Assembly: GCA_903945435.1 (NCBI GenBank)
Contig: CAJAVM010000010.1
Coordinates: 1-44,759, forward strand
Source of the DNA: an uncultured bacterium
Lineage (GTDB): Bacteria > Patescibacteriota > Patescibacteriia > Patescibacteriales > UBA12465
Reading direction: 5' to 3'
Length of the DNA: 44,759 bases
Made by a program: the position numbers and the translations under genes. Positions 1 to 10,698 of the stretch are shown in pieces (within the stretch, counting starts at the first letter, position 1; every line of letters starts with the position of its first letter). Below the pieces are notes generated by a model that was given only the letters and a program-made list of their open reading frames with translations, had not been told where the DNA came from and did not search any database.

Positions 1-2680
<2,680 letters not shown>

Positions 2681-2821
2681 CACACTTTTATCTTAAAGCT
2701 ACAAAAGCGCGTCGTATTTTATTTTACAGCTTGGAGATCTCGTCCTCCAATTAAAATACACTTTATATTTACATTTTTGATGTCTTTACTCTAACGTAAG
2801 TTGTTAATGGACACAGGGTGC

Positions 2822-2844
2822 AAAAAAACCGCTTATGAGCGGTT
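2822..2844 (-). terminator. Terminator-like hairpin inside the 23S leader
   Basis: Stem AACCGCT/AGCGGTT (2827-2833 with 2838-2844), 4-nt loop, followed on the minus strand by seven T. It sits about 105 nt after the predicted 23S transcription start, so it should act on the rRNA transcript unless antitermination overrides it, or it ends a short leader RNA. Confidence 0.65.
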
Positions 2845-2953
2845 CTAAGTAATCGCAAAATAGCTGATCAATTAGAATCGCTTTTTAATCTGGTTTCTAA
2901 ACATTTTTTGCATATTGTTCTAGGCATTTACAGCCCTGTTAAAACTGATAACA

Positions 2954-2981
2954 ATTATAGCTTTTTTAAAAATTATGTCAA
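2954..2981 (-). promoter_or_regulatory. Promoter of the stand-alone 23S gene
   Basis: On the minus strand TTGACA (2981-2976) and TATAAT (2959-2954) are both perfect consensus hexamers with a 16-nt spacer. Predicted start is near 2947, about 265 nt before the mature 23S. It lies immediately downstream of the pilT terminator, so it is the only evident source of 23S transcription. Confidence 0.85.
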
Positions 2982-2996
2982 GGGGGAGCGAGAACT

Positions 2997-3027
2997 AAAA
3001 AAACGGCCTAATTTTAGCCGTTTTTTT
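2997..3027. terminator. Bidirectional terminator after pilT
   Basis: Near-perfect inverted repeat: A7-CGGC at 2997-3007 pairs with GCCG-T7 at 3017-3027. Read on the minus strand it ends the rpmF-nusB-rnc-pilT transcript just before the 23S promoter. Confidence 0.85.
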
Positions 3028-3073
3028 AAGTATGAAAAATATGTAATTTTAGATGTTTTTTATAATTTTATAA

Positions 3074-4132
3074 CTAATCTTCTAATGAGCTCGGGTCTTG
3101 CATCTGACTAAGTGCTGCCTCTCTCCCAACTAGCCCGTTTTGATAAAGCTCTCTAATATGTTTATCAAGAGTAATCATTCCTACAGCAGAACCAGTTTCA
3201 ATTACGCTTCTTAACTGAGCAATCTTTCCTTCTCGAATTAAATTAGCAGCCGCTGAATTATTTAACAGTATTTCTCGAGCAGCAATTCTTCCTCCACCAA
3301 TTTTAGGTAATAGGCGTTGAGATATAATCGCTGATAAAACAAAAGATAATTGGGACTTAATTTGACTCTGTTGGTCTGGAGGAAAAATATCAATAACTCT
3401 ATCTACAGTTTGAGCAGCACTATAAGTATGCAAAGTTGCTAAAACTAAATGACCAGTTTCCGCTAAAGTAATTGCCGTTGAAATTGTTTCCAAGTCTCTC
3501 ATCTCTCCCAACATGATAACATTGGGATCCTGACGTAAGACATGTTTTAGCCCACTAGCAAAACTAATCATGTCGGTTCCTAATTGACGCTGTGAGATAA
3601 TACTAGTTTTAGATTTAAATATGTATTCTATTGGGTCTTCTAAAGTAATAATGTTAGCACTCTTGGTTGTATTGATGAAGTTAATCATAGCCGCCAAAGT
3701 AGTAGACTTTCCACAACCAGTCGGTCCGGTAACTAAAATTAATCCCTGATGAAGATTCATTAACTTTGCAATTACATCTGGCATACCTAGCTCTTCAAGG
3801 GTTGGGTCCTGATTATTAATTACACGACCAACTAATTTAATATTATTTTTTTCAAAAGAAAAATTCAACCGATAACGATAATCTCCAACTTGATAACCTA
3901 AATCTAAATCTCTTTTATCAAAGAATCTTTTCTTCTGCTCTTTATCTAAAATAGCAGTTGTGAATGCTTCTAAATCTTCTTCGCTTAGAACTGTAAAGTG
4001 ACCACCTTTTACAACTTGATTTGCATCAAATAATTCTCCGTCGATTCTTAAAATAGGAAGCTGGCCAAACAATAAATGAATATCCGAGGCATTTTTTTCA
4101 GCGGCTAATTTTAATAAATTTTTTATGTCCAT
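3074..4132 (-). CDS. pilT: PilT-type twitching-motility ATPase
   Basis: Hexameric cytoplasmic ATPase expected to power retraction of type IV pili. The 352-residue protein has the usual PilT length and order: an N-terminal PAS-like domain (about 1-100), Walker A GPTGCGKST (136-144), Asp box LEDPIEY (164-170), Walker B VIMLGEMRD (205-213) and His box TGHLVLATLHT (226-236). No N-terminal MshEN/PilB extension is present, which favours PilT over the assembly ATPase. The start MDIKNLL matches the family. It is the last gene of an operon with rnc 27 nt upstream. A pilin-like membrane protein lies elsewhere in the window (25190-25633), but no other pilus gene is adjacent. Type IV pili are common in Patescibacteria as host-attachment machines; that role is inferred here. 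Confidence 0.95.
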   Translation of the reverse strand: MDIKNLLKLAAEKNASDIHLLFGQLPILRIDGELFDANQVVKGGHFTVLSEEDLEAFTTAILDKEQKKRFFDKRDLDLGYQVGDYRYRLNFSFEKNNIKLVGRVINNQDPTLEELGMPDVIAKLMNLHQGLILVTGPTGCGKSTTLAAMINFINTTKSANIITLEDPIEYIFKSKTSIISQRQLGTDMISFASGLKHVLRQDPNVIMLGEMRDLETISTAITLAETGHLVLATLHTYSAAQTVDRVIDIFPPDQQSQIKSQLSFVLSAIISQRLLPKIGGGRIAAREILLNNSAAANLIREGKIAQLRSVIETGSAVGMITLDKHIRELYQNGLVGREAALSQMQDPSSLED

Positions 4133-4159
4133 AATTATAAAACTAAACTACAAACTTAT

Positions 4160-4858
4160 TTACCAATTAAGTTGCTTTAATCCTTGTGCTGCAGCAGCAA
4201 CTTGAGCCTCTTGTTTTGATGAGCCTTCTCCAGTAGTTACCAACTCGTCTCCAAGATATAAACCAACTGTAAAAGTTTTAGCGTGGTCCGGCCCAACCTG
4301 ATCAAGAATCTGATAATGAGGAGTAATTCCTCTCATTTCTTGAGCTTTTTCTTGAAAACGAGATTTAGGGTCAAGATATAATCTATTTTCTAAAATACCA
4401 TCTAACTTACAAACTATATTTTTCAAAACAAATTCTTTTGAAACTTCAATTCCCTGGTCAAGATAAATTGCGCCGATAATTGCTTCAACGGCATTGGCTA
4501 AAATAAACTGACGAGATTTTTTATTCTTATCCTTAGATTCTCCCTTTGATAAATATAATGCATCTTCAATCTTTAATTCTTGGGCAATTTCGTAAAGCAT
4601 TTTTGCATTAACTAAAGAGGCTCTCCAATTAGTTAAATCCCCTTCTGGAACATCAACAAAATTTAAAAATAAATATTCGGTTACAATAATTTCTAAAACT
4701 GCGTCTCCTAAAAATTCGAGACGTTCGTTGTGACCAGTTTTAAAATCAGGATGCTCATTAATATAAGAACGATGAACCATTGCTTGACGCAGCAGATTTA
4801 CATTCTTAAAAACAATACCGAGATTTTTTTGTAATTTTAATAATTGAGCTTGTTCCAT
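4160..4858 (-). CDS. rnc: Ribonuclease III
   Basis: Double-strand-specific endoribonuclease that matures rRNA precursors and cuts structured mRNAs. The 232-residue protein shows the catalytic signature NERLEFLGDA (44-53), with its Mg-binding acidic residues, the second acidic cluster around ANAVEAIIGAIYLD, and a C-terminal dsRNA-binding domain (about 158-229) ending in the typical KQEAQVAAAAQGL helix. Length and order are canonical. It lies between nusB (16 nt upstream) and pilT in one operon. In this organism its rRNA substrate would be a free-standing 23S precursor, so the usual 16S-23S co-transcript cut would not apply. Confidence 0.97.
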   Translation of the reverse strand: MEQAQLLKLQKNLGIVFKNVNLLRQAMVHRSYINEHPDFKTGHNERLEFLGDAVLEIIVTEYLFLNFVDVPEGDLTNWRASLVNAKMLYEIAQELKIEDALYLSKGESKDKNKKSRQFILANAVEAIIGAIYLDQGIEVSKEFVLKNIVCKLDGILENRLYLDPKSRFQEKAQEMRGITPHYQILDQVGPDHAKTFTVGLYLGDELVTTGEGSSKQEAQVAAAAQGLKQLNW

Positions 4859-4874
4859 ATAAATACAAAAGGGC

Positions 4875-5414
4875 CTAATTACTAGGCGCCTCTTGGTCTA
4901 AATCATTTTTTTGTTTTTCTGAGTCAACGTTAATTGCGGCTTCATCATTAATCTCAACTTTTTTAGCAGCCTCAGCTTCTTCCTTATTATCTCTCTTTTG
5001 AATTTCAGGTTCATCTCCGTAAAGAGCACCTAAAACCCCATTAACAAATTTACCAGAAGAATCGCCACCAAAACTTTTCGCTATTTCAATTGATTCATTA
5101 ATAGCAACACGAGGAGGAATGGAAGTATATAATAATTCATATATACCAAGACGTAAAATATTCCTATCAACGGCTGTTATCTGATCGAGCGGCCATTCAG
5201 TTGCGTACTTAATAATATGTTTATCAATGATATCGGTATGTGCGGCAACTCCAGAAATCAAATCTTTTACAAAACCGCCGTCATCAAAATTAGGGGCGAA
5301 ATTAGCAAAATTATCAAGCATGATTTTATCTAAATCGCCATTTTTTCGTCCATTAAAATCCCAAGCGAATAAGGTTTGAAGGGCGATAGTCCTAGCAAGA
5401 TGTCTATTGGACAT
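4875..5414 (-). CDS. nusB: Transcription antitermination factor NusB with acidic tail
   Basis: Binds boxA RNA with S10 and takes part in rRNA antitermination. The NusB fold covers about residues 1-135, with family blocks [21 protein letters not shown], then [19 protein letters not shown] and the terminal [10 protein letters not shown] helix. A 40-residue tail rich in E, K, D and A follows and looks disordered; such tails are not part of the core fold. The start ATG at 5414 lies 3 nt after the rpmF stop, indicating coupling. A NusB gene is relevant to the hairpin in the 23S leader, which would need antitermination. Assignment is firm; the role of the tail is unknown. Confidence 0.95.
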   Translation of the reverse strand: MSNRHLARTIALQTLFAWDFNGRKNGDLDKIMLDNFANFAPNFDDGGFVKDLISGVAAHTDIIDKHIIKYATEWPLDQITAVDRNILRLGIYELLYTSIPPRVAINESIEIAKSFGGDSSGKFVNGVLGALYGDEPEIQKRDNKEEAEAAKKVEINDEAAINVDSEKQKNDLDQEAPSN

Positions 5415-5417
5415 AAA

Positions 5418-5615
5418 TTATTTTTTCTTGACGATCTTTGTTTTTGGTTTGATAACTTCTTTATCTTTATAAGTACCACAGAAAGCACAAACTGTATGAG
5501 GTTTTCTCATCTCACCACACTTTGGACATTTCTTAAGGGTAACTTTTTTCAACGCTAAATGAGCGCGCCCAGTATGGGTCTTACTATGGGTTTTCTTTTT
5601 CTTTGGATTAGCCAT
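5418..5615 (-). CDS. rpmF: 50S ribosomal protein L32
   Basis: Small basic ribosomal protein of 65 residues. The N-terminus ANPKKKKTHSKTHTGRAH is the L32 signature. Two CxxC pairs (CPKCG and CAFCG) form the zinc ribbon, so this is the zinc-binding C+ form. It ends in a lysine-rich tail. It is the first gene of the rpmF-nusB-rnc-pilT operon, with a promoter 26-53 nt upstream. No Shine-Dalgarno motif precedes the ATG; the context is an A/T stretch ending in tttatATG. Confidence 0.97.
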   Translation of the reverse strand: MANPKKKKTHSKTHTGRAHLALKKVTLKKCPKCGEMRKPHTVCAFCGTYKDKEVIKPKTKIVKKK

Positions 5616-5640
5616 ATAAATTTTAAATTATTACATTTTT

Positions 5641-5668
5641 AGTATAACGCAACGTGTATATTAGTCAA
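5641..5668 (-). promoter_or_regulatory. Promoter of the rpmF-nusB-rnc-pilT operon
   Basis: Minus-strand TTGACT (5668-5663), 16-nt spacer, TATACT (5646-5641). Predicted start is near 5634, giving a leader of about 19 nt. It sits directly downstream of the ftsH stop with no terminator between, so some read-through from ftsH is possible. Confidence 0.75.
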
Positions 5669-5687
5669 TAAAGAATCGCAGAAATTA

Positions 5688-7517
5688 TTAAGCAACTACC
5701 GGCTTAGGACCAACAATACTTTCAAATTCTGTTTTTTCTAACGTTTCTTTCTCCATCAAGGCCGCAACAATCGCTTCTAGTTCTTTTTTCTTATCACGAA
5801 TGATAACAGCAGCGATTGCTTCTCCTTGTCTAATAAAACCGCTTATTTCCTCATCGATTTTCTCGGCAACCTTTTCACTGTAATCTCTTTGTTCATGAAT
5901 TTCACGACCTAAGAATATCATTTCCTCTTTTTGGCCATAAGTACGCGGGCCAAGATGATCACTCATTCCATAATCGGTTACTAAACTACGAGCTAATGAT
6001 GTTGCTCGACGTAAATCAGAGGTTGCTCCAGTAGTTACTTCAGAAAAAATTTCTTTTTCAACCATATGACCAGCTAACAAAACTGCAATCTCGGAAATGA
6101 ATTCTGATTTAGCATGCATGTGTCTATCCTCAGACGGAGCCTTTAAAGTATAACCCCCAGCAGAACCACGAGAAATAATAGAAATTTTATGGACTGGATC
6201 AGCCTCGGGAATAAAGTGGGCGACTAAAGCATGACCAGCTTCATGATAAGCAGTAATCTTCTTTTCCTTATCCGTAATTACACGGCTCTTTCTTTCAGGA
6301 CCAATCATTACTTTTTCAATAGCTTCAAATAAATCTTCATTAAAAATTTCTTTTTTATTCTCACGAGCCGCTAAAATAGCTGCTTCATTTAAGATGTTAG
6401 CTAGCTCAGCCCCAGAAAAACCAGAAGTACGTTCAGCAATTTTTTTCAAATCAACGCCAGTACTCATCGGTTTATTTTTAATATGAACATTTAAAATCTC
6501 TTCTCTATCTTTTAAATCAGGTAAATCAATTGTTACTCTTCTATCAAAACGTCCTGGGCGAAGCAAGGCCGGGTCTAAAACATCAGGACGATTAGTAGCA
6601 GCAATTACAATAATATTTTGAGTTGCTTCAAAGCCATCCATCTCAACTAAAATTTGATTTAAAGTTTGCTCCCTTTCATCATGACTTCCACCGAGACCGG
6701 AACCACGTCGACGACCAACAGCATCAATTTCATCAATAAATACTATACATGGTGCGTTCTTTTTCGCCTTTTCAAATAAAGAACGGACCCTTGAAGCGCC
6801 AACACCAACAAACATTTCTACGAATTCTGAACCGGACATATGGAAAAATGGAACTTTAGCTTCTCCGGCAACTGAACGAGCTAATAAAGTTTTTCCCGTT
6901 CCTGGAGCACCTAACAATAATACACCTCGAGGAATCTTAGCACCTAAATCGTGAAACTTTTTAGGGAATCTTAAAAACTCAACAATCTCTTTTAATTCTT
7001 CTTTAGCTTCTTTTGCACCAGCAACATCTTTAAAAGTTGCTCTATTTTTTTCATCAGGCTTAAAATCTTTTGCGGTCGATTGGCCAAAACTCATCGCACG
7101 TGAATTTGAACCTTGAACACCGCGCATCATAAAGAAAATAAAACCACCAACTAATAAAAATGGTAATAGGAATGGTAAAATATTAATCAAAAAATAATCC
7201 CAACCACTTGCATCTTTAACTGAAATTTTTACATTAGTTAATTTGTTTTTATCAACCCCAAGATTACTAAATAAAGTCGATAAAGATTCGGATGGCTCTT
7301 TGCTAATTATTTCTTTTTTACCATCTTTTAATGTCGCGGTTATTTTATTTCCACTAACTACTAATTCTGTAACCTCTTCTTGATTAACTCTATTAATTAA
7401 AGTTTCAATCCCAACTGTTTTTACATCACCAGAATTTCCAGCAAAAGCACTAAAAACAGCAGCAATTATCAAAAAAATGCCCAAAAAAAGTAAGAAATTT
7501 TTTATTAGATTTTTCAT
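5688..7517 (-). CDS. ftsH: ATP-dependent zinc metalloprotease FtsH
   Basis: Membrane-anchored AAA+ protease that degrades membrane and misfolded soluble proteins. With the start at 7517 it has 609 residues: TM1 (about 4-25), extracytoplasmic domain, TM2 (about 108-131), Walker A GAPGTGKT (203-210), Walker [10 protein letters not shown] (257-265), SRH arginine finger in the block ending [12 protein letters not shown], and zinc site HEAGH (425-429). The start was chosen because an in-frame ATG 57 nt upstream lies inside the spacer of a good promoter, so it cannot be in the m[13 protein letters not shown] also gives the usual short cytoplasmic N-terminus. FtsH would be a candidate protease for tmRNA-tagged proteins. 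Confidence 0.97.
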   Translation of the reverse strand: MKNLIKNFLLFLGIFLIIAAVFSAFAGNSGDVKTVGIETLINRVNQEEVTELVVSGNKITATLKDGKKEIISKEPSESLSTLFSNLGVDKNKLTNVKISVKDASGWDYFLINILPFLLPFLLVGGFIFFMMRGVQGSNSRAMSFGQSTAKDFKPDEKNRATFKDVAGAKEAKEELKEIVEFLRFPKKFHDLGAKIPRGVLLLGAPGTGKTLLARSVAGEAKVPFFHMSGSEFVEMFVGVGASRVRSLFEKAKKNAPCIVFIDEIDAVGRRRGSGLGGSHDEREQTLNQILVEMDGFEATQNIIVIAATNRPDVLDPALLRPGRFDRRVTIDLPDLKDREEILNVHIKNKPMSTGVDLKKIAERTSGFSGAELANILNEAAILAARENKKEIFNEDLFEAIEKVMIGPERKSRVITDKEKKITAYHEAGHALVAHFIPEADPVHKISIISRGSAGGYTLKAPSEDRHMHAKSEFISEIAVLLAGHMVEKEIFSEVTTGATSDLRRATSLARSLVTDYGMSDHLGPRTYGQKEEMIFLGREIHEQRDYSEKVAEKIDEEISGFIRQGEAIAAVIIRDKKKELEAIVAALMEKETLEKTEFESIVGPKPVVA

Positions 7518-7553
7518 GTATTTGAATTTAATCGAACTTAAATGATTATCTCT

Positions 7554-7582
7554 ATTATAAGAGGAAAGGCTCATTTTTGCAA
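7554..7582 (-). promoter_or_regulatory. ftsH promoter
   Basis: Minus-strand TTGCAA (7582-7577), 17-nt spacer, TATAAT (7559-7554). Predicted start near 7547 leaves a 30-nt leader before the ATG at 7517. This decides the ftsH start codon. Confidence 0.75.
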
Positions 7583-7597
7583 CGACTACGACTTAAT

Positions 7598-7626
7598 AAA
7601 AATTCCTCGTAAGTGGAGGAATTTTT
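7598..7626. terminator. Terminator between the S1 gene and ftsH
   Basis: Stem AAAAATTCCTC (7598-7608) with GAGGAATTTTT (7616-7626), 7-nt loop. T runs on both strands make it bidirectional. It closes the monocistronic S1-domain transcript before the ftsH promoter. Confidence 0.85.
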
Positions 7627-7643
7627 ATTTTTATATTTTCGAA

Positions 7644-8843
7644 TTATTCTTCTGTTTTTTCTACCTTTACTTTCTTAGGAGCTTTTTTCTTATCTTCTTT
7701 TACCTCTTCGGTTTTTGCTTCAGAAACTTCTTTATCTTCTTTCTTGGAAGCCTTCTTACCGTCGGCAAGTTTTAAACCTAAGCGATGTTCTGAAGGAGAA
7801 ACGCTTACAACTTCAAAGTCTTTAACCTCATCTGATTTAAACAAATCAGTAATTTTTTCTTTAGCACCAATATTTAACTGACTAACGTGAGCTAAACCAT
7901 GAATTTCTTCATCAAGCTTAACAAATAAACCAAATGGATTAACTTTCAAAATAGTACCAGGAACAACCTGTCCAGCTTTATATTTAGCACTAGCTTCTAA
8001 CCATGGGTCCTTTAATAATTTCTTAGCACTTAAGAAAACTTTAGCGCCATCAATAGAAATAATTTCTGCTTTTATTTCATCGCCAACTTTATACATCTCA
8101 CTTGGAGAATCAATTCTCTGCCAAGCTAATTCAGAAATATGAATTAAGCCTTCGATTCCTTCACCGAAAGAAACAAAAACTCCAAAGTTGGTAATCGCTG
8201 TAATTTTACCATCAACACCCATTCCAATAGTATATTTATCAAGAGCTGGTTTTTGTCTTTTATTCCAAACATCCTTTTCACTGAAAATAATTTTATTATC
8301 TTCTTCGTTTAAAGTCATAACAGTAACTTCAAATTCTTGACCAACGAAAGATTTTAATTTTTCTAAAATTCGACTCTTATCACCGCCAGAAATACGTGGA
8401 TAATTTTCTGGAGCTAATTGTGAAACTGGTAAGAAACCATCAATCTGACAATAACGACTTAACAAACCGCCTTTATTAGCATCAACAATTTTAACCTTAA
8501 CAGTAGTCTTATCTTTAAGTGCCTGACGTAAATTGTGCCAAGCTTTTTCTTGACCGACTAAACGAAAAGAAAGTTCAAGCTCACCATTTTCATTTTCTTC
8601 ATCAACAACAGCCGCTTCAACTTCATCACCAGGTTTTAATTCAGAAAATTCAGGAACTTCATTATAAAGTTCTGGGCCACGAACAACTCCCATTAAAACA
8701 CCAGCAACATCCAATTTAACTTCAGCTTTAGAAGCCGAAATAACGGTTGCCTTAATTATATCCCCGGCTTGAGGAATTTTGATATCATCCTTTTCCAATA
8801 ACTTGGCAAAGTCTAAATCTTGGTCAACATTTTTGTCTTCCAT
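7644..8843 (-). CDS. rpsA: S1-domain RNA-binding protein (ribosomal protein S1 type)
   Basis: Has four S1/OB-fold repeats in about 399 residues: roughly 25-95, 110-190, 200-270 and 290-355 (the last two most typical, with NFGVFVSFGEGIEGLIHISE and NPFGLFVKLDEEIHGLAHVS). A Lys/Glu-rich tail follows. Six repeats occur in E. coli S1; four is common in bacteria with smaller S1. It presumably helps load mRNA on the 30S subunit, which matters where Shine-Dalgarno motifs are absent, as here. The ATG at 8843 is chosen because its AT-rich context matches the neighbours. A TTG at 8858, preceded by AAAGGA at 9 nt, would add five residues and cannot be excluded. It has its own promoter, a structured leader and a terminator. 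Confidence 0.88.
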   Translation of the reverse strand: MEDKNVDQDLDFAKLLEKDDIKIPQAGDIIKATVISASKAEVKLDVAGVLMGVVRGPELYNEVPEFSELKPGDEVEAAVVDEENENGELELSFRLVGQEKAWHNLRQALKDKTTVKVKIVDANKGGLLSRYCQIDGFLPVSQLAPENYPRISGGDKSRILEKLKSFVGQEFEVTVMTLNEEDNKIIFSEKDVWNKRQKPALDKYTIGMGVDGKITAITNFGVFVSFGEGIEGLIHISELAWQRIDSPSEMYKVGDEIKAEIISIDGAKVFLSAKKLLKDPWLEASAKYKAGQVVPGTILKVNPFGLFVKLDEEIHGLAHVSQLNIGAKEKITDLFKSDEVKDFEVVSVSPSEHRLGLKLADGKKASKKEDKEVSEAKTEEVKEDKKKAPKKVKVEKTEE

Positions 8844-8914
8844 ATTATTTAAAGCCAACTCTTTTTATCCTTTAGCAACAAAAAAAGCGTGCTGAACCCC
8901 ATAAAAATAGAGCT

Positions 8915-8968
8915 CTTCGGTCGCCTAGTAGAGCAATAGCTGCTACCCGAAGATTTTATTAAAGGCGA
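8915..8968 (-). promoter_or_regulatory. Predicted H-type pseudoknot in the S1 mRNA leader
   Basis: On the minus strand, starting about 14 nt after the predicted transcript start: strand a TCGCCT (8968-8963), 10-nt AT loop, strand b CTTCGG (8952-8947), an internal hairpin (CTAC/GTAG and AGC/GCT around a 4-nt loop, 8946-8928), strand a' AGGCGA (8926-8921), and directly adjacent strand b' CCGAAG (8920-8915). Both 6-bp helices are perfect and the order a-b-a'-b' defines a pseudoknot. It ends about 70 nt before the start codon. An autoregulatory site or riboswitch is inferred; I do not recognise it as a known family. Confidence 0.6.
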
Positions 8969-8988
8969 AATATTCAATTTGTATTAGT

Positions 8989-9017
8989 ATTTTAAGGCAA
9001 TTACTGGGTTTTGTCAA
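8989..9017 (-). promoter_or_regulatory. Promoter of the S1-domain gene
   Basis: Minus-strand TTGACA (9017-9012), 17-nt spacer, TAAAAT (8994-8989). Predicted start is near 8982, giving a leader of about 140 nt, by far the longest regulated-looking mRNA leader in the window. Confidence 0.8.
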
Positions 9018-9028
9018 GGTTCCCCAGT
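9003..9028. promoter_or_regulatory. Inverted repeat between divergent S1 and purB promoters
   Basis: ACTGGG (9003-9008) and CCCAGT (9023-9028) are perfect inverted half-sites 14 nt apart. They flank the -35 box of the S1 promoter and end 2 nt before the purB -35 box. A shared operator is an inference from position. Confidence 0.4.
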
Positions 9029-9030
9029 TA

Positions 9031-9059
9031 TTGACTAAATCTCAAAATCATCATATTAT
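9031..9059 (+). promoter_or_regulatory. purB promoter
   Basis: TTGACT (9031-9036), 17-nt spacer, TATTAT (9054-9059). Predicted start near 9066 gives a 53-nt leader to the ATG at 9119. It is back-to-back with the S1 promoter, with 13 nt between the two -35 boxes. Confidence 0.75.
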
Positions 9060-9118
9060 CATCTGAAGTTCTTTTAAAATTTAATATATTTCTAGTACTC
9101 ACCAATAAAAATCAGAAA

Positions 9119-10630
9119 ATGCAAGGAAATCTTTCGCTCCCAGGTAACCCACGTTACCAACCGCAACAAATGGTTAGTATCTTCGGATATGATAACCTTT
9201 ATGAAAGCTACGTTGAAGTGGAATTAGCCGCTTTAGAAACTCTTTATGAATTCGGTATTATGCCGAAGGAAGATTACGACAAAATCGACAATGCCGCTCG
9301 TTTAGCACTCAAAGAAATTTCTACCTCCGAAGTTGACGAGGTAGAGAAAAGCGTTACTAAGCACGATATTCGTGCTTTAGTGCAAATCATACAACGGATA
9401 GTTGGACCTGAAGCCGGAAGATGGATTCATGTTCCTCTCACTAGTTATGATGTTATTGATACTGCCCGCTCTCTGCAATTTGTCCGTGCTTTTAACATTT
9501 TAGAACCCAGTATCAGACAAGTTATGTTTGAACTGAATACTAAAATTTTTAATTTCGCTGATAAAATCCAGGTTGGCCGTACCCACGGGCAACATGCCCT
9601 ACCGATTACCGTAGGGTTCTGGTTTGCAACTATCAACCAACGAATTCTTTTCAATCTTTCAGAGATGAGGAGATATGCTGATGGCTTGGTCGGCAAAATT
9701 TCCGGAGCCGTCGGAGCATACAATGCTCAAGTTGGACTGAGAATGCTTAATATTGATGAAAAAAACTTTGAACAAGAAGTGTTAAAAAAGCTGGGATTAA
9801 AACCAGCCATCATCAGTACTCAAGTGCTACCGCCAGAACCATTGGCTTATTTTCTGTTCTCGTCGGCAATGCTATCAGCCTCGCTTGCTCAATTTGGTCG
9901 CGACTGTCGTCATTTGATGCGTTCAGAGATTGGTGAAGTAAATGAGGCTTTCTCCGCTGAACAGGTCGGGTCATCAACTATGGCCCATAAACGCAACCCC
10001 ATAAACTTTGAGAACTTGGAGGGGATGTGGTTACGGACTAAGAATGAATTTGGGAAAGTACTCGACTCTATGATTAGCGAGCACCAGCGTGATTTAGTTG
10101 GTAGCTCTATTGCTCGCGACTTCCCCATCATTCTTATTAACTTACAGCAACAATTAAATACTCTGCTGAGAGCTGATAAAAATGGCGGAACATTCTTAAT
10201 GAAAATCAATGTCGATATAGACAGTTGTAATTTTCATTTCTATCAAAGTGAGAACTTCATGATTGCCGAACCTTTATATCTTGCCTTACAAATGGCAGGC
10301 TATACTGGCGACGCTCATCATTTAGTCAACCATACTTTAATGCCGATTGCTAAAAAAGATAATATTAATTTATTTATCGCTCTGGAAAAGATTGCAAAAT
10401 CTGAACATAGCTTGCAAGAAATTATCACAAACATCCCTTTTGAAGTACAGCTGCTATTAAAAAGTCCGGAAAAATATACCGGAATGGCAACTCAAAAAGC
10501 TCTTCAAATTATAACTCTTATTGAGGAAACAACTCATCAATGGGATTTGGAAGATGAGAACAAGCACAAAACTGGTTTGGCTAATTTTCTAAAAAATCGC
10601 CGACTCGGTAATACTGGAAGTACTAATTAA
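9119..10630 (+). CDS. purB: Adenylosuccinate lyase
   Basis: Member of the fumarase/aspartase superfamily that splits adenylosuccinate to AMP and fumarate and also acts in de novo purine synthesis. The 503-residue protein has the superfamily signature GSSTMAHKRNPINFE with the flexible catalytic-serine loop, the substrate block VGRTHGQHALPITVGFW with its catalytic His, and the KHDIRALVQ block near residue 83. Its length and the HKRNP variant match PurB. No other purine genes are nearby, so salvage of IMP to AMP is the likelier role; this is inference. Codon use looks like its neighbours. It is a single-gene transcript between a promoter and a terminator. Confidence 0.93.
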   Translation: MQGNLSLPGNPRYQPQQMVSIFGYDNLYESYVEVELAALETLYEFGIMPKEDYDKIDNAARLALKEISTSEVDEVEKSVTKHDIRALVQIIQRIVGPEAGRWIHVPLTSYDVIDTARSLQFVRAFNILEPSIRQVMFELNTKIFNFADKIQVGRTHGQHALPITVGFWFATINQRILFNLSEMRRYADGLVGKISGAVGAYNAQVGLRMLNIDEKNFEQEVLKKLGLKPAIISTQVLPPEPLAYFLFSSAMLSASLAQFGRDCRHLMRSEIGEVNEAFSAEQVGSSTMAHKRNPINFENLEGMWLRTKNEFGKVLDSMISEHQRDLVGSSIARDFPIILINLQQQLNTLLRADKNGGTFLMKINVDIDSCNFHFYQSENFMIAEPLYLALQMAGYTGDAHHLVNHTLMPIAKKDNINLFIALEKIAKSEHSLQEIITNIPFEVQLLLKSPEKYTGMATQKALQIITLIEETTHQWDLEDENKHKTGLANFLKNRRLGNTGSTN

Positions 10631-10647
10631 TAAACACAAGACAAAAC

Positions 10648-10680
10648 AAAAAAACGGCCTGACAAAAATCAGGTCGTTTT
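10648..10680. terminator. Terminator shared by purB and the Cys-rich mini-protein
   Basis: Stem ACGGCCTGA (10654-10662) with TCAGGTCGT (10669-10677), one internal mismatch. A T-rich run follows on the plus strand and seven T on the minus strand, so it can end both convergent genes. Confidence 0.75.
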
Positions 10681-10698
10681 CATTTTCTAAAATATTTT

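Larger units (their letters stand above)
2681..3073. other. 393-nt spacer: 23S leader region, no gene
   Basis: This stretch between pilT and the 23S gene holds no credible coding sequence, no tRNA and no 16S. In minus-strand order it contains the pilT terminator, a consensus promoter, about 100 nt of AT-rich leader, a terminator-like hairpin, and about 140 nt before the mature 23S 5' end. A further small hairpin (ttggag/ctccaa) sits about 55-75 nt before the 23S and might belong to a processing stem. Confidence 0.8.

Noticed and set aside
7518-7574. Longer ftsH start at 7574
   Set aside because: That ATG lies in the spacer of the ftsH promoter, so it would not be present in the mRNA; the start at 7517 also gives the normal FtsH N-terminus.
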